From the NCBI RefSeq assembly GCF_037975235.1, contig NZ_CP150241.1, positions 1-64,000 of the forward strand: a DNA stretch of 64,000 bases, read 5' to 3'. The translations under genes were made by a program, and so were the position numbers. The stretch's first letter is position 1; each line of letters opens with the position of its first letter. The notes under the pieces are model-generated. The model was not told the origin of the DNA, searched no databases, and worked only from the letters and a program-made list of their open reading frames with translations. Positions 33,565-43,521 of the stretch are shown in pieces. Origin of the DNA: Paenibacillus sp. FSL R5-0341. GTDB taxonomy: Bacteria > Bacillota > Bacilli > Paenibacillales > Paenibacillaceae.

Positions 33565-34749
33565 GTGGGCACATTCCAACCAGAAGAGACCCATGAGTCA
33601 CGATCATCCAGTAAGTCTTTCGCGTTGCGGTGGAAGCATGAGAACATGCGTCAAATGGCATTGATCGCGATTTTCTCAATTGCGCTTACAATCATGATCT
33701 TGTTAGTCGTTTACGGTCAGGCCGGGAAACAAATTTCACTGGTTATTGATGGCAAAGCTCAGGTGGTAGAGACTCGTACAGGAATGCTTCAGGAAATGCT
33801 GGAGGAGCAGTCAATCACAGTCAGCCCTCACGATAAGGTATCCATGTCCATGAACGGGGCGATTACAGATGGAGACCGAATCGTTATTGAGCGGGCCGTT
33901 CCAGTTAACATTACGGCAGACGGAGACACCAAGACTCTGTATACAACCGATTCATCGGTACAAGAGGCAATTCAAAAATCAGGTATTCAAGTTGCAAGTA
34001 ATGACAAAGTGTATCCGGCGCTTGGAACTACAGTCAAAGCGGATATGAAAATCCGTGTAGTGCGGGTAACAAAGCGTACAGTGGATGTAGAACAACCGAT
34101 CGCTTATAAAGTGATCAAAACGGCTGACCCTAGCTTGTACAAAGGGGATAACCGTGTTGTTGTAAACGGCAAAGAAGGCACACTTGTCCAGCATATCGAA
34201 AAGGTATTTCAGGATGGAGAATTGGTCTCCAAAAAAATGGTCGGCAAATCCGTCGCGAATAATCGTGTAGATAAAGTGATCGCAGTCGGCACCAAAGCAA
34301 AACCGGTCGTAAAAGAGCCTGTGATTCAGACCGTATCGGCTCAAACTTCAACAACCAAACAGGCAACAACAACGAACTCGAAGAAAACCTCTGCCTCGGG
34401 CAGCAAAGTGATTACCGTATCCGGAACTTCTTTTAAATACTCCAAAGTACTTAAAAATGTATCCATGACTGCCTACTCTTCCGAAGAGCCTGGCATCGGC
34501 ACTAAAACAGCTTCCGGTACTCGTGTAACGGAAGGGCGCACCATTGCGGTTGATCCCAAAGTCATTCCAATTGGCTGGTGGGTATATATCGAAGGTCTGG
34601 GCTTCCGTCGTGCGGAAGATACAGGCGGTGCCATTAAAGGCAACAAAATTGATGTATATTATGACAGTGTGAAGCATGCTCTGAATTTTGGACGCAAGAA
34701 AGGCAAGACGGTCTACGTGATCGGTCCGGTGAAGCCGGAAGCGAACTAA
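33565..34749 (+). CDS. yabE: Cell-wall active protein YabE (DUF348, G5 and 3D domains)
   Basis: From GTG 33565 it has 394 residues: a short cytoplasmic tail, a membrane anchor at about 30-50 (ALIAIFSIALTIMILLVVYG), two DUF348 repeats (about 57-170), a G5-like domain (about 175-250), a Ser/Thr/Lys linker and a C-terminal 3D domain (about 305-390). The 3D domain contains the three conserved Asp, including AEDTGGAIKGNKIDVYYDS. The family resembles resuscitation-promoting factors and probably cuts or remodels peptidoglycan. AAGGAGG lies 9 bases before the GTG. The upstream riboswitch suggests cyclic di-AMP control. Confidence 0.88.
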   Translation: MGTFQPEETHESRSSSKSFALRWKHENMRQMALIAIFSIALTIMILLVVYGQAGKQISLVIDGKAQVVETRTGMLQEMLEEQSITVSPHDKVSMSMNGAITDGDRIVIERAVPVNITADGDTKTLYTTDSSVQEAIQKSGIQVASNDKVYPALGTTVKADMKIRVVRVTKRTVDVEQPIAYKVIKTADPSLYKGDNRVVVNGKEGTLVQHIEKVFQDGELVSKKMVGKSVANNRVDKVIAVGTKAKPVVKEPVIQTVSAQTSTTKQATTTNSKKTSASGSKVITVSGTSFKYSKVLKNVSMTAYSSEEPGIGTKTASGTRVTEGRTIAVDPKVIPIGWWVYIEGLGFRRAEDTGGAIKGNKIDVYYDSVKHALNFGRKKGKTVYVIGPVKPEAN

Positions 34750-34855
34750 AATCGTTTTACTTTGAAATGGGAATGCTATAAAATAGTTGCATGAATGATT
34801 CATGCGGAATATGCGGCGGAGGGGTCTGAATTCAGTCTCCCCCGCCGTTTGGCAG

Positions 34856-34880
34856 AGAAGAGGATATTCCTCTTCTTTTT
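34856..34880 (+). terminator. Terminator after yabE
   Basis: A perfect 9-bp stem (34856-34864 with 34868-34876) has a 3-base loop and five T. A second GC-rich hairpin (about 34814-34847) precedes it. The rnmV Shine-Dalgarno begins just 6 bases later. Confidence 0.9.
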
Positions 34881-34904
34881 GCGTTAGAAAGGAAGAAATG
34901 GAAC

Positions 34905-35450
34905 ATGATAAAAGAAGTCATAGTGGTGGAAGGCCGTGACGATACGGTAGCCATTCGTCGGGCCGTGGAAGCCGATACAATAGAAACAGGTGGATCAGCC
35001 ATCAACCAGCGCATTTTGAAGCGGATTGCGCTTGCTCAGGAGAGACGGGGAGTCATCGTACTGACAGATCCGGATCATGCCGGCGAACGCATTCGTAAAA
35101 TTATTGCGAACAAGGTCCCTGGCTGCAAGCATGCCTTCATTCCAGAAGCGGATGCGACGCGCAAAGGGGACATTGGAGTGGAGAACGCCTCACCGGAGGC
35201 GATACGGCACGCGCTGGAACGCGTACATACTTCATACGAAGGTGCTCCGAGTCTGATCGATTGGGAGGACCTGATCGCGGCAGGACTTATCGTGCATCCA
35301 CAGGCTGCCGCACGTCGCATGGAGATGGGCAATCTGCTAGGCATCGGATATTGTAACGGGAAGCAGTTCCACAAGCGTCTCAGTGTATTTCAGATTACAC
35401 GGGAAGAGTTCTCTACAGCATTAGCGCAAATTGAACGTGAAGGATTGTGA
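34905..35450 (+). CDS. rnmV: Ribonuclease M5
   Basis: RNase M5 matures 5S rRNA. The 181-residue protein has a TOPRIM domain: the catalytic Glu9 in [14 protein letters not shown] and the DxD motif at about 55-57 in [13 protein letters not shown]. The rest carries PEAIRHAL and the C-terminal [31 protein letters not shown] precedes ATG 34905. It is followed 4 bases later by rsmA, an arrangement conserved in Firmicutes. Confidence 0.96.
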   Translation: MIKEVIVVEGRDDTVAIRRAVEADTIETGGSAINQRILKRIALAQERRGVIVLTDPDHAGERIRKIIANKVPGCKHAFIPEADATRKGDIGVENASPEAIRHALERVHTSYEGAPSLIDWEDLIAAGLIVHPQAAARRMEMGNLLGIGYCNGKQFHKRLSVFQITREEFSTALAQIEREGL

Positions 35451-35454
35451 GCAT

Positions 35455-36357
35455 ATGAAGGACATGGAAGAGACGATAGAAATTGCAACGCCCAAGCGAA
35501 CCAAAGAGATTATTCAAAGACACGGATTCTCATTCAAGAAAAGTCTGGGTCAGAACTTTCTGATTGATCAAAATATACTGAACAAAATCGTGAATGCAGC
35601 CGATTTGGACGAGTTCAAGGGCGCGTTGGAGATTGGGCCGGGTATTGGAGCACTTACGGAGCGTTTGGCTCGGGTAGCAGGTCCTGTCACAGCTGTAGAG
35701 ATTGATCAGCGCTTGATCCCCATCCTGGGAGAAGTGATGCAGCCTTATTCGAATGTACGTGTTCATCATGGGGATGTACTGAAGCTTGACTTGGCTGAGT
35801 TGTTTAATACGGATTTTGCATCCGTGGACAAAGTTAGTGTCGTGGCTAACCTGCCTTACTATGTAACGACCCCAATCATGATGAAACTGCTGGAAGAGAA
35901 GCTGCCGGTAGACAGCATCGTTGTCATGATTCAAAAAGAAGTGGCTGAACGCATGGCTGCTGCACCAGGATCGAAAGACTACGGAAGTCTGAGCATCGCG
36001 GTTCAGTACTACAGTATGCCGGAGCTTGTGTGTATTGTGCCTCCTACGGTCTTCATTCCGCAACCTAACGTGGAGTCGGCTGTTATTAAGCTGAAGGTGC
36101 GTGAGCAACCGCCCGTGGAGATTCCGGATGAAGCACACTACTTCGAAGTGGTACAGGCTTCTTTTGCCCAGCGGAGAAAAACAATCTCGAACAACCTGAA
36201 AGCACGTTTTTTCACGAAGGAGAACCGGGAACAGGCAGACATTCTGCTGGAGCAGGCAGGTATTCAACCGTCCCGACGCGGAGAGACGTTAAGTTTGCAG
36301 GAGTACGCTACACTCAGCACCGTGATGTGGGAAGCAGGGGTACGCGCCGCGCTGTAA
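35455..36357 (+). CDS. rsmA: 16S rRNA dimethyladenosine transferase RsmA (KsgA)
   Basis: RsmA dimethylates A1518 and A1519 of 16S rRNA, a late step in 30S assembly. From ATG 35455 it has 300 residues with SLGQNFLID (30-38), SAM motif I EIGPGIG (59-65) and the catalytic [11 protein letters not shown] near 130. The C-terminal helical domain follows. An in-frame TTG at 35431 lies within rnmV and would add 8 residues. The short spacer after rnmV implies co-transcription. Confidence 0.97.
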   Translation: MKDMEETIEIATPKRTKEIIQRHGFSFKKSLGQNFLIDQNILNKIVNAADLDEFKGALEIGPGIGALTERLARVAGPVTAVEIDQRLIPILGEVMQPYSNVRVHHGDVLKLDLAELFNTDFASVDKVSVVANLPYYVTTPIMMKLLEEKLPVDSIVVMIQKEVAERMAAAPGSKDYGSLSIAVQYYSMPELVCIVPPTVFIPQPNVESAVIKLKVREQPPVEIPDEAHYFEVVQASFAQRRKTISNNLKARFFTKENREQADILLEQAGIQPSRRGETLSLQEYATLSTVMWEAGVRAAL

Positions 36358-36416
36358 AATTCGAATGAACCAAACCGGGTCTCTGCCCATACGATGGGGT
36401 AGAGGTGATTACGTTG

Positions 36417-37313
36417 ATGAATATCGGAGACTTGGTCGTTCGGAAGTCATACGGCGGCGATGTGACTTTTCGGGTGGAAGGCCTTCAGTTGGATGCTGCG
36501 GTCATTAAAGGGACTGAGTTCCGGCTGATTGCTGATTCCCCGGTGGACGATTTGATACAGGTTCCCTACGAACCACAAAGCGCAAAGACCAGACAGGCGC
36601 ATATTAAGGCACATCAGACCTTGTCCCGCCTGCAGCAGAATCGTATGGAACAGGCAGAGCGGAATCGTGAAGGTCTGGTGCAGGATTGGTCTGCCCAGCA
36701 GGAACCGGCTTATTTTGAAATGCCTGGCAAGGTGCTTCATCTGGACGGAGATCCGAATTATTTGAAAAAAAGTATGGATCTCTATGAGCAACTTCGTGTT
36801 CCCGCAGAGGGACAATATGTCCATGAATCCGCAATGGCAGATACCTTATACCGTTTATTACCCAAAGTACGTCCGGATATCGTGGTCATTACGGGTCATG
36901 ATGGGGTACTTAAGACACGTCAGCCCTACGACTTATATAGTCTTGGTAGCTACAAGAACTCGCAAAATTTTGTGTCAGCCATTCAGGTGGCCAGACAATA
37001 CGAACGCCATCTGGATGCACTCACCATAGTGGCAGGAGCCTGTCAGTCCCATTTTGAGGCACTGCTGCGCGCTGGAGCGAACTTTGCCAGTTCTCCGGGC
37101 AGAATTCTCATTCATGCACTTGATCCGGTCTATGTGGCAGCCAAGGCCTCCTTCACATCTGTTAGGGATACCGTCAACATGAACGATGTCCTGCACAATA
37201 CCATCAGTGGTAGCCAGGGCGTGGGTGGTGTGGAGACACGCGGGAGTTACCGGGTAGGTCTGCCGGGATTAAATGATTTATCTACGCTAAAAGTGAACCC
37301 ATCGGCAGTCTGA
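36417..37313 (+). CDS. yabG: Sporulation-specific protease YabG
   Basis: YabG is a cysteine-type protease that trims spore coat proteins. From ATG 36417 it has 298 residues: an N-terminal KOW-like start IGDLVVRKSYGGDVTFRVEG, a charged middle, FEMPGKVLHLDGD and VVITGHDGVLK, and the catalytic region GACQSHFEALLRAGANFASS with RILIHALDPV. In B. subtilis it is sigma-K dependent. Earlier in-frame GTG (36405) and TTG (36414) are possible; ATG 36417 fits the family start and AGAGGTG. A terminator follows. Confidence 0.94.
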   Translation: MNIGDLVVRKSYGGDVTFRVEGLQLDAAVIKGTEFRLIADSPVDDLIQVPYEPQSAKTRQAHIKAHQTLSRLQQNRMEQAERNREGLVQDWSAQQEPAYFEMPGKVLHLDGDPNYLKKSMDLYEQLRVPAEGQYVHESAMADTLYRLLPKVRPDIVVITGHDGVLKTRQPYDLYSLGSYKNSQNFVSAIQVARQYERHLDALTIVAGACQSHFEALLRAGANFASSPGRILIHALDPVYVAAKASFTSVRDTVNMNDVLHNTISGSQGVGGVETRGSYRVGLPGLNDLSTLKVNPSAV

Positions 37314-37325
37314 TGTAGGCCATTT

Positions 37326-37350
37326 AAAGTCCCAATTTGGGGCTTTTTTT
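37326..37350 (+). terminator. Terminator after yabG
   Basis: An 8-bp stem (37326-37333 with 37339-37346, one T:G pair) has a 5-base loop and seven T. Confidence 0.85.
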
Positions 37351-37367
37351 GTTTGCAAAAAAATTCA

Positions 37368-37439
37368 TTGACAACAACTTTTTGATGCTGATATAATAAT
37401 TAGTTTTGATTTGACAATGACTGTAAAATCCGGTATAAT
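37368..37439 (+). promoter_or_regulatory. Tandem consensus sigma-A promoters of veg
   Basis: The upstream promoter is TTGACA (37368-37373), 18 bases, TATAAT (37392-37397). The downstream one is TTGACA (37411-37416), 17 bases, TATAAT (37434-37439), a perfect consensus. The veg promoter is among the strongest known in B. subtilis, and the same seems true here. Confidence 0.93.
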
Positions 37440-37466
37440 GGACAAGAAAAGAGGTGGTCGTCGACA

Positions 37467-37742
37467 ATGGCTAAAAACACGCTGTTGGATATCAAACGCA
37501 ATCTCGACGCACATATAGGTCAGAAAATTATGTTGCGGGCTAATGGTGGCCGCCGTAAGACCATTGAGCGTACGGGTGTATTGGAAGAAACGTACCCTTC
37601 TGTTTTTATCGTTAAGCTTGATGAGGAGCAAGAAACCTTCAAGCGAGTATCTTATAGTTATGCGGATATACTTACGGAATCGGTGGAAGTCATGGTCTTT
37701 GACCCGGGCAGCCAGACGCATAGCTCCTACATGGAGACGTAA
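37467..37742 (+). CDS. veg: Veg protein
   Basis: Veg is a 91-residue small beta-barrel protein that promotes biofilm formation, in B. subtilis by interfering with SinR. The sequence has [40 protein letters not shown] and [15 protein letters not shown], all family-conserved. GAGGTGG precedes ATG 37467. It has very strong promoters and its own terminator, so it is a highly expressed single gene. Confidence 0.96.
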   Translation: MAKNTLLDIKRNLDAHIGQKIMLRANGGRRKTIERTGVLEETYPSVFIVKLDEEQETFKRVSYSYADILTESVEVMVFDPGSQTHSSYMET

Positions 37743-37754
37743 GTATCGTTTTAC

Positions 37755-37788
37755 AGGCGATTCGCCCCACAAGGCGGATCGCTTTTTT
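37755..37788 (+). terminator. Terminator after veg
   Basis: GCGATTCGCC pairs with GGCGGATCGC around CCACAA (one T:G pair), then six T. Confidence 0.88.
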
Positions 37789-37838
37789 GTTTTTACTAAA
37801 TCCCCAATTCACCTCCAAAGGTAAACGATACATACGCA

Positions 37839-37869
37839 GGAATGAGCGAGGAACGGTCGCGGCATACTA
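37839..37869 (+). promoter_or_regulatory. Candidate sigma-G promoter of sspF
   Basis: CATACTA at 37863-37869 is a perfect sigma-G -10. GGAATGA at 37839-37845 lies 17 bases upstream and is near the -35 consensus. This fits a forespore spore-protein gene, though the leader to sspF is long (about 120 bases). Confidence 0.55.
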
Positions 37870-37993
37870 CTTGGACAGGTGAAGGAACAGTTTCCTAAAG
37901 CAAATGCAGGAGCTGAACCGGGCCTGATGCTAAAATGTCCAAAAGGTGAACGAACTCATCACATCATGAAATTACTTTGGAGGAGGATGGTTC

Positions 37994-38170
37994 ATGAGTC
38001 GGAGAAGAAGAAGTGTCATGTCAGAGGATCTGAAGAATGAGCTGGCAAAAGACCTGGGTTTCTATGATACGGTGCAACAGGAAGGCTGGGGCGGAATTAA
38101 AGCCAAGGATGCAGGAAACATGGTGAAAAGAGCCATTCAACTGGCTGAGCAGGCTGCGCGCAAATCTTAA
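37994..38170 (+). CDS. sspF: Small acid-soluble spore protein SspF
   Basis: This 58-residue protein has the alpha/beta-type spore protein motifs: [20 protein letters not shown], then [20 protein letters not shown] and a short basic end. Such proteins coat spore DNA and protect it. GGAGGATGG lies 5 bases before ATG 37994. It sits between veg and ispE as in B. subtilis. Confidence 0.93.
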   Translation: MSRRRRSVMSEDLKNELAKDLGFYDTVQQEGWGGIKAKDAGNMVKRAIQLAEQAARKS

Positions 38171-38189
38171 TCCGGTTCAAGCAGACTGA

Positions 38190-38226
38190 AAAGCGGGGAA
38201 ATCCGTGAGGAATAACCCCGCTTTTT
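38190..38226 (+). terminator. Terminator after sspF
   Basis: A perfect 9-bp stem (38190-38198 with 38216-38224) has a 17-base loop and a run of five T. Confidence 0.87.
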
Positions 38227-38252
38227 CCCCTTAGATGCGGAATAGAAATGAC

Positions 38253-38281
38253 TTGACAGCCCCATTTTGATATAATATGTT
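38253..38281 (+). promoter_or_regulatory. Sigma-A-like promoter of ispE
   Basis: TTGACA at 38253-38258 is followed, 17 bases on, by TATGTT (38276-38281). A better -10, TATAAT (38271-38276), lies only 12 bases from it. Either would give a short leader. Confidence 0.55.
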
Positions 38282-38310
38282 AAGTTGTCTTAGGGAAAAG
38301 GTGAGGACGG

Positions 38311-39174
38311 GTGAACGCCTTGAAAATTTACGAAAAAGCGCCTGCTAAAATTAATTTGATGCTGGACGTTTTACATAAAAGAAGCGATGGATTCCATGAG
38401 GTTGAAATGATCATGACCATGGTCGATCTGGCTGATCGGCTGGAAATGTCGGAGTTGCCGCGAGATACCATTTTCATCTCCAGTCAGGCTGGATATATCC
38501 CGCTGGACGAGAAGAATCTGGCCTTCCAGGCAGCCAGGCTTATTAAGGAGCGCTATAACGTGCGTACGGGCGTCCATATTCATCTGGATAAAAAGATTCC
38601 GGTTGCAGCTGGACTTGCCGGAGGCAGCAGTGATGCAGCAGCAGCGCTGCGTGGATTGAACCGTCTGTGGCGGCTGAATATACCGGATCACGAACTTCAG
38701 GAGCTTGGAGCTGAACTCGGTTCGGATGTTCCATTCTGTATCACAGGAGGGACTGCACTCGCGACAGGGCGTGGTGAGAAATTGACTCCCATACCTAATC
38801 CGCCGCAATGCTGGGTGATTCTGGCCAAGCCTCCGATCAATGTGTCTACAGCCGATGTCTACGGACGGTTCCGCAGTGACAAGATTGTTCGTCATCCGAG
38901 TGCGTCCAAAATGGAGCAGGCTATTCGTAACCAATCATTTACGGAAGTGTGCAACCAGATGGGCAATGTGCTTGAAGATGTAACGTTGAAGCTGTATCCG
39001 GAAGTTCAGCATCTGAAGGATGCCATGATTCGTCTCGGTGCAGACGGCGTGTTGATGTCCGGCAGTGGTCCAACGGTATTCGGTCTGGTCTCCAAAGAAT
39101 CCAAGGTTGCCCGGATCTACAATGGTCTGCGCGGCTTCTGCAAAGAAGTATACGCTGTACGTATGTTGACTTAA
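38311..39174 (+). CDS. ispE: 4-diphosphocytidyl-2-C-methyl-D-erythritol kinase
   Basis: IspE phosphorylates CDP-ME in the MEP isoprenoid pathway. The 287-residue GHMP kinase has [14 protein letters not shown] at the start, the ATP-binding [20 protein letters not shown] near 93-112 and the C-terminal [15 protein letters not shown] 38311 lies just after GGTGAGG; TTG 38320 (three codons on) matches the B. subtilis start better and is an alternative. It lies between sspF and purR. Confidence 0.96.
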   Translation: MNALKIYEKAPAKINLMLDVLHKRSDGFHEVEMIMTMVDLADRLEMSELPRDTIFISSQAGYIPLDEKNLAFQAARLIKERYNVRTGVHIHLDKKIPVAAGLAGGSSDAAAALRGLNRLWRLNIPDHELQELGAELGSDVPFCITGGTALATGRGEKLTPIPNPPQCWVILAKPPINVSTADVYGRFRSDKIVRHPSASKMEQAIRNQSFTEVCNQMGNVLEDVTLKLYPEVQHLKDAMIRLGADGVLMSGSGPTVFGLVSKESKVARIYNGLRGFCKEVYAVRMLT

Positions 39175-39271
39175 AATTCGCTTTTATAATGTACAAACAC
39201 GTATAAAGGTGGTATATTTTTAAATAATTATTCGGATTTGGATGTTTCCGTGATCGTGAGGATGGATCTCT

Positions 39272-40099
39272 GTGAAGAAGTTAAAACGAAGCGCAAGGCT
39301 GGTTGAAATGACGCAATACTTATTGTCCAGACCGCATACGGTTATTCCGTTGACCACATTTGCCGAACGCTATGGAGCTGCGAAGTCTTCGATTAGTGAA
39401 GATTTGGCGATTATCAAGGAAGTGTTCGAAGAAGGTGGGTCAGGAGAACTGCATACACTGGCTGGAGCAGCCGGGGGAGTAAGATGGATTCCGAAAGTGT
39501 CTCGAGAACTGGCACTGGCATTTGCGGAGCGACTGTCGACCCAGCTTGCGCAGCCTGATCGGATCTTGCCTGGAGAATACCTGTACATGTCCGATCTGCT
39601 TGGACAACCCGCATTGATGAATGAAGCCGGCAAGATCTTTGCAACGGCCTTTGGCAATATGAATATTGATGTGGTTATGACGGTAGAAACCAAGGGAATC
39701 CCACTGGCTTATGCGACCGGAGCCCAGCTCAACCTGCCTGTCGTGCTCGTACGCAGGGACCATCAGGCTACAGAAGGATCGGCCGTAAGTATCAATTATG
39801 TATCCGGGTCCCATAAAAGTCTGCATACCATGTCCCTGTCCCGCAGAGCGATGCGCGAGCATTCCAGAGTACTCATTGTGGATGACTTCATGAAGGCCGG
39901 TGGTACGGTGCAAGGAATGATCGATCTTTTGGCCGAGTTTAATGCTACGGTAGCCGGGGTAGGGGTACTGGTGGAATCTGGTTCTGTAGATTCAGAGGAG
40001 CGCTTGCTAACGGATTACGTCTCTCTGGCGAAGCTGACAGCGGTTGATGCCAAGAGCAGACACATTTCCGTCAAGCCTGGTAACTATTTCGACCTGTAG
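39272..40099 (+). CDS. purR: Purine operon repressor PurR
   Basis: PurR represses purine biosynthesis genes when PRPP is low. The 275 residues have an N-terminal winged helix (about 1-75, KKLKRSARLVEMTQYLLSRP) and a phosphoribosyltransferase-fold domain with the PRPP motif VLIVDDFMKAGGT near 200-212. The start is GTG 39272. In B. subtilis yabJ follows; here spoVG follows directly and yabJ is absent. Confidence 0.96.
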   Translation: MKKLKRSARLVEMTQYLLSRPHTVIPLTTFAERYGAAKSSISEDLAIIKEVFEEGGSGELHTLAGAAGGVRWIPKVSRELALAFAERLSTQLAQPDRILPGEYLYMSDLLGQPALMNEAGKIFATAFGNMNIDVVMTVETKGIPLAYATGAQLNLPVVLVRRDHQATEGSAVSINYVSGSHKSLHTMSLSRRAMREHSRVLIVDDFMKAGGTVQGMIDLLAEFNATVAGVGVLVESGSVDSEERLLTDYVSLAKLTAVDAKSRHISVKPGNYFDL

Positions 40100-40156
40100 A
40101 AAGATGACGAATTTTGTGTCGGTAAAGGTTCTTTTCCATCGACCTGGCACTAACGT

Positions 40157-40208
40157 TGTCGAATTGTGTATTAAATAAAAAAATTCCTGAAATTAGGAAA
40201 TTTTTGTG
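40157..40208 (+). promoter_or_regulatory. spoVG upstream region: Spo0A box and hairpin
   Basis: A perfect 0A box TGTCGAA lies at 40157-40163. An AT-rich hairpin (about 40178-40207) ends in T and may terminate purR. Its right arm contains AGGAAAT (40195-40201), like a sigma-H -35; GAA at 40219-40221 is a possible -10, but spacing is a little long. Control by Spo0A, AbrB and sigma-H is known in B. subtilis; here it is only suggested. Confidence 0.45.
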
Positions 40209-40287
40209 GTTATAAAAAGAAGGAGTTCGTATAGGCTGTGTGGAATTATACACCAAGTTCTGATGGAAAAAGGTGGTGAACACACAC

Positions 40288-40572
40288 ATGCAAATTACGG
40301 ATGTCAGACTCCGCCGTGTTAACTCGGAGGGGAGAATGAAGGCTATCGCATCCATTACCATCGATAACGAATTCGTCGTTCATGACATTCGTGTCATTGA
40401 TGGTAACAACGGAATGTTTGTTGCTATGCCAAGCAAGCGTACTCCTGACGGAGAGTTCCGTGATATCGCCCACCCGATCTCTTCCGGTACTCGTGAGAAG
40501 ATTCAGGCAGCAGTTTTGACTGAATACGATCGTGCAGCAACTGAGGAAGAAGTCATTGAAGAAGGTGCCTGA
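40288..40572 (+). CDS. spoVG: Septation and RNA-binding regulator SpoVG
   Basis: SpoVG is a small nucleic-acid-binding regulator that affects sporulation, septation and many post-exponential genes. From ATG 40288 it has 94 residues, nearly identical in its core to B. subtilis ([40 protein letters not shown]). AAAGGTGG is the Shine-Dalgarno; the in-frame GTG at 40273 overlaps it. A strong terminator follows. Confidence 0.96.
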   Translation: MQITDVRLRRVNSEGRMKAIASITIDNEFVVHDIRVIDGNNGMFVAMPSKRTPDGEFRDIAHPISSGTREKIQAAVLTEYDRAATEEEVIEEGA

Positions 40573-40594
40573 GAACATTATTGGGGTTCGAAGG

Positions 40595-40630
40595 AAAAGA
40601 GAGCCATGTCTTATGGCTCTCTTTTCTTTT
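40595..40630 (+). terminator. Terminator after spoVG
   Basis: A perfect 13-bp stem (40595-40607 with 40613-40625) has a 5-base loop and is followed by CTTTTT. Confidence 0.93.
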
Positions 40631-40918
40631 TGACCGGAATAAGATATATTCAGTATTGAGTTTATTAGCAGAGAACAAAAAGCGCATCGTGCGCTTGGTG
40701 GCAGGGCGGCATCTTAGGAATCATTGGGATTCGGTTAAGCTCGCAGGTACACGGCGTATACATATAGGTCACGATTCGTTGGTGTCCGCGTTGTTACGTG
40801 TGATTACAGAGACAGCAGGCGATGAACAGGACCGGCTTGAAGCCGGCTGAACGATACTCATTGGATATAGATCAGCAATGCAATTCAATGGGATTTTCAG
40901 AACAGGAGGTCGTTAATT
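40631..40918 (+). other. Region upstream of glmU
   Basis: About 290 bases. An 89-codon frame starting at 40581, inside the spoVG terminator, runs through it, but it has no Shine-Dalgarno and no family I recognise. I see only the glmU leader here. Confidence 0.4.
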
Positions 40919-42319
40919 TTGAAACGAATGGCAATCGTTCTTGCCGCAGGGCAAGGGAAACGAATGAAATCAAAATTGTACAAAGTACTGCATCCCGTAT
41001 GCGGTAAACCTATGGTTGGACATGTGCTGGATGCAGCACTCAGCGCAGGCGTTGAACGCAGTGTAGTTGTAGTCGGTCATGGTGCCGAAGCGGTGCAGTC
41101 ATTTTTGGGTTCCAGAGCAGAGTATGCACTTCAGGCGGAACAACTGGGTACAGGTCATGCAGTGAAGCAAGTTAAATCCTTGCTTGGCGGTGAAACTGGA
41201 TCTACAATTGTGGTCTGCGGAGATACACCACTTGTGACCAGTGAGACGTTGGAAGGTCTGATGAAGCTGCATGAGAGCAGCGGAGCTGCAGCCACAGTTC
41301 TTACGGCTCAGTTGGACAATCCCAAAGGCTATGGCCGCGTGATTCGCGGAGAAGATGGGTCTGTACAACGGATTGTGGAACAAAAGGATTGCACAGAGCA
41401 GGAAGATGCTGTGAATGAGATTAACACGGGCACATACTGTTTTGATAATGCAAAATTGTTCGCAGCCCTGGAAAAAGTGACGAACCAGAACGCTCAGGGA
41501 GAGTATTATCTCACAGACGTGGTTGGCATTTTCCGCAATGATGGAGAAGTCGTTGAGGCTTATATGTCAGATGACATCGCAGAATCCATCGGGGTTAACG
41601 ACCGACTCGCGCTTTCACAAGCCGAAGCCTTCATGCGTGAACGTCTCGCCGTACGCCATATGTTGAACGGTGTTACAATCATTGATCCGTCATCGACATA
41701 TATCGGAGCGGATGTTACGATTGGAGCAGATACGGTATTGTATCCGGGGACGATCCTCAAAGGCACAACTTCCATTGGTGAAGCATGCCATATTGGTCCT
41801 CAGGCAGATGTGGAAGACAGTGTTATTCAGGACGGAGTTACGATTAAACATTCGGTAGTATCCAATGCCGAAATTGGTTCTGATGCAACGGTAGGTCCAT
41901 ATGCTAATTTGCGTCCAGGGACTAAACTGGGTCGCAACGTAAAAATTGGTGACTTTGTCGAAGTGAAAAATGCTACAATTGATGAAGGTTCCAAAGTATC
42001 TCATCTCAGCTATATTGGAGATGCCAAAGTAGGCAAAAACGTAAATGTTGGATGTGGGGCAATAACTGTCAATTATGATGGTTATAATAAAGCTGTGACA
42101 ACGATTGAAGATGATGCTTTTGTAGGCAGCAACGTCAATCTGATTGCACCGATTACGGTAGGAAAAGGCGCTTATGTGGTTGCTGGTTCCACCGTTACCC
42201 ATTCCGTTCCCGAGAATGATCTGGCCATTGCTCGTCCACGTCAGGAGAATAAACCTGGCTATGCGGAGAAGATTCGCGGACGTGCCAAAGCCAAGAAACA
42301 AAATGCCAAACCCCAATAA
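40919..42319 (+). CDS. glmU: Bifunctional GlmU (GlcN-1-P acetyltransferase / GlcNAc-1-P uridyltransferase)
   Basis: GlmU makes UDP-GlcNAc for peptidoglycan. The 466-residue protein has an N-terminal uridyltransferase with [20 protein letters not shown] at about 7-26, a linker helix, and a C-terminal left-handed beta-helix of hexapeptide repeats (from about 250) with [20 protein letters not shown] and NYDGYNK. TTG 40919 follows CAGGAGGT by 8 bases. prs follows, and an AAACCCC/GGGGTTT hairpin (42307-42325) overlaps the stop, with a second CCTCCCG/CGGGAGG hairpin at 42340-42358. Confidence 0.97.
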   Translation: MKRMAIVLAAGQGKRMKSKLYKVLHPVCGKPMVGHVLDAALSAGVERSVVVVGHGAEAVQSFLGSRAEYALQAEQLGTGHAVKQVKSLLGGETGSTIVVCGDTPLVTSETLEGLMKLHESSGAAATVLTAQLDNPKGYGRVIRGEDGSVQRIVEQKDCTEQEDAVNEINTGTYCFDNAKLFAALEKVTNQNAQGEYYLTDVVGIFRNDGEVVEAYMSDDIAESIGVNDRLALSQAEAFMRERLAVRHMLNGVTIIDPSSTYIGADVTIGADTVLYPGTILKGTTSIGEACHIGPQADVEDSVIQDGVTIKHSVVSNAEIGSDATVGPYANLRPGTKLGRNVKIGDFVEVKNATIDEGSKVSHLSYIGDAKVGKNVNVGCGAITVNYDGYNKAVTTIEDDAFVGSNVNLIAPITVGKGAYVVAGSTVTHSVPENDLAIARPRQENKPGYAEKIRGRAKAKKQNAKPQ

Positions 42320-42419
42320 GGGGTTTTGATAACAAGATTGCCTCCCGAAGACCGGGAGGTGCCGACATGTCGCAGACGCTTATTGATTCCAATGAACCAG
42401 CACGGAGGGTTTTTATTTT

Positions 42420-43373
42420 ATGACTTATTTTGATTCGAAATTAAAAATATTTACTTGCAATTCTAACCCCAAGCTCGCCCATCAAATTGCTGATTATATC
42501 GGGATTCCCATGGGTGAATCTCACACAACTAGCTTCAGTGATGGCGAAATTCAAGTGAAACTCTCCGAGAGTGTTCGGGGTTGTCACGTCTACATCGTGC
42601 AGTCCACTTGCTTGCCGGTTAATGACAACCTGATGGAAATGCTCGTTATGATTGATGCACTTAAACGGGCATCTGCCAAGACGATTAACGTCGTTATTCC
42701 TTACTATGGCTATGCAAGACAGGATCGCAAGGCACGTTCACGTGACCCAATTACGGCGAAACTGGTTGCCAACCTGATCGAAAAAGCGGGTGCAACCCGT
42801 GTTATCGCGATGGACTTGCATGCAATGCAGATTCAGGGATTCTTCGACATTCCGGTCGACCATTTGCTCGGCGTGCCGATTCTGGCTCAATATTTCCGGT
42901 CGAAACAGATCGAAAATCCAGTTGTCGTGTCACCTGACCACGGTGGCGTAGTCCGCGCACGTAAACTGGCTGATTTCCTGAATGCACCTCTTGCGATTAT
43001 CGACAAACGTCGTCCTGAGCCGAATGTGAGCGAAGTGATGAACATTATCGGTAACATCGAGGGTAAAACAGCCATTCTGATCGATGACATTATTGACACG
43101 GCGGGAACGATTGTACTGGGAGCGAATGCTCTGATGGAAGGCGGCGTGAAAGAAGTATACGCGTGCTGTACTCACCCAGTATTGTCCGGACCTGCGATGG
43201 AACGTTTGGAGAATGCACCATTGAAGGAAGTCATCGTAACGGATACCATTCCAATTACGCATGCTAATCCGACAAGCAAACTCAAAGTGTTGTCTGTAGC
43301 GCCTTTGCTCGGAGAAGCAATTATCCGGGTTCATGAGGAATTGTCAATCAGCAAGCTGTTTGAAATTGAATAA
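42420..43373 (+). CDS. prs: Ribose-phosphate pyrophosphokinase
   Basis: Prs makes PRPP from ribose-5-phosphate and ATP. The 317-residue class I enzyme has [16 protein letters not shown] near 39-54, the flexible-loop [20 protein letters not shown], and the PRPP loop [10 protein letters not shown] near 221-230. CGGAGGG precedes ATG 42420 by about 9 bases. It follows glmU as in Bacillus, but the ctc gene that follows prs there is missing. Confidence 0.98.
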   Translation: MTYFDSKLKIFTCNSNPKLAHQIADYIGIPMGESHTTSFSDGEIQVKLSESVRGCHVYIVQSTCLPVNDNLMEMLVMIDALKRASAKTINVVIPYYGYARQDRKARSRDPITAKLVANLIEKAGATRVIAMDLHAMQIQGFFDIPVDHLLGVPILAQYFRSKQIENPVVVSPDHGGVVRARKLADFLNAPLAIIDKRRPEPNVSEVMNIIGNIEGKTAILIDDIIDTAGTIVLGANALMEGGVKEVYACCTHPVLSGPAMERLENAPLKEVIVTDTIPITHANPTSKLKVLSVAPLLGEAIIRVHEELSISKLFEIE

Positions 43374-43396
43374 GGAAGTCTGCATAAAGTAGTAGA

Positions 43397-43434
43397 GGGG
43401 TTACGTTTTCCGGTTCAATGGAAAATGTAACCCC
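43397..43434 (+). terminator. Strong hairpin after prs
   Basis: A 15-bp stem (43397-43411 with 43420-43434, one G:T pair) has an 8-base loop. No T run follows, so it may terminate weakly or protect the 3' end of the prs mRNA. Confidence 0.6.
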
Positions 43435-43521
43435 TGTCGGCGTGCCGTTTTATTAAAGGTGAAACAGACGCTGGTCAGTCCATATAAGTTTGAACTACTC
43501 ATTTACACAATAACGGAGAGG

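Noticed and set aside
40581..40850. 89-codon frame upstream of glmU
   Set aside because: It begins in the spoVG terminator, has no Shine-Dalgarno and no family similarity I recognise.
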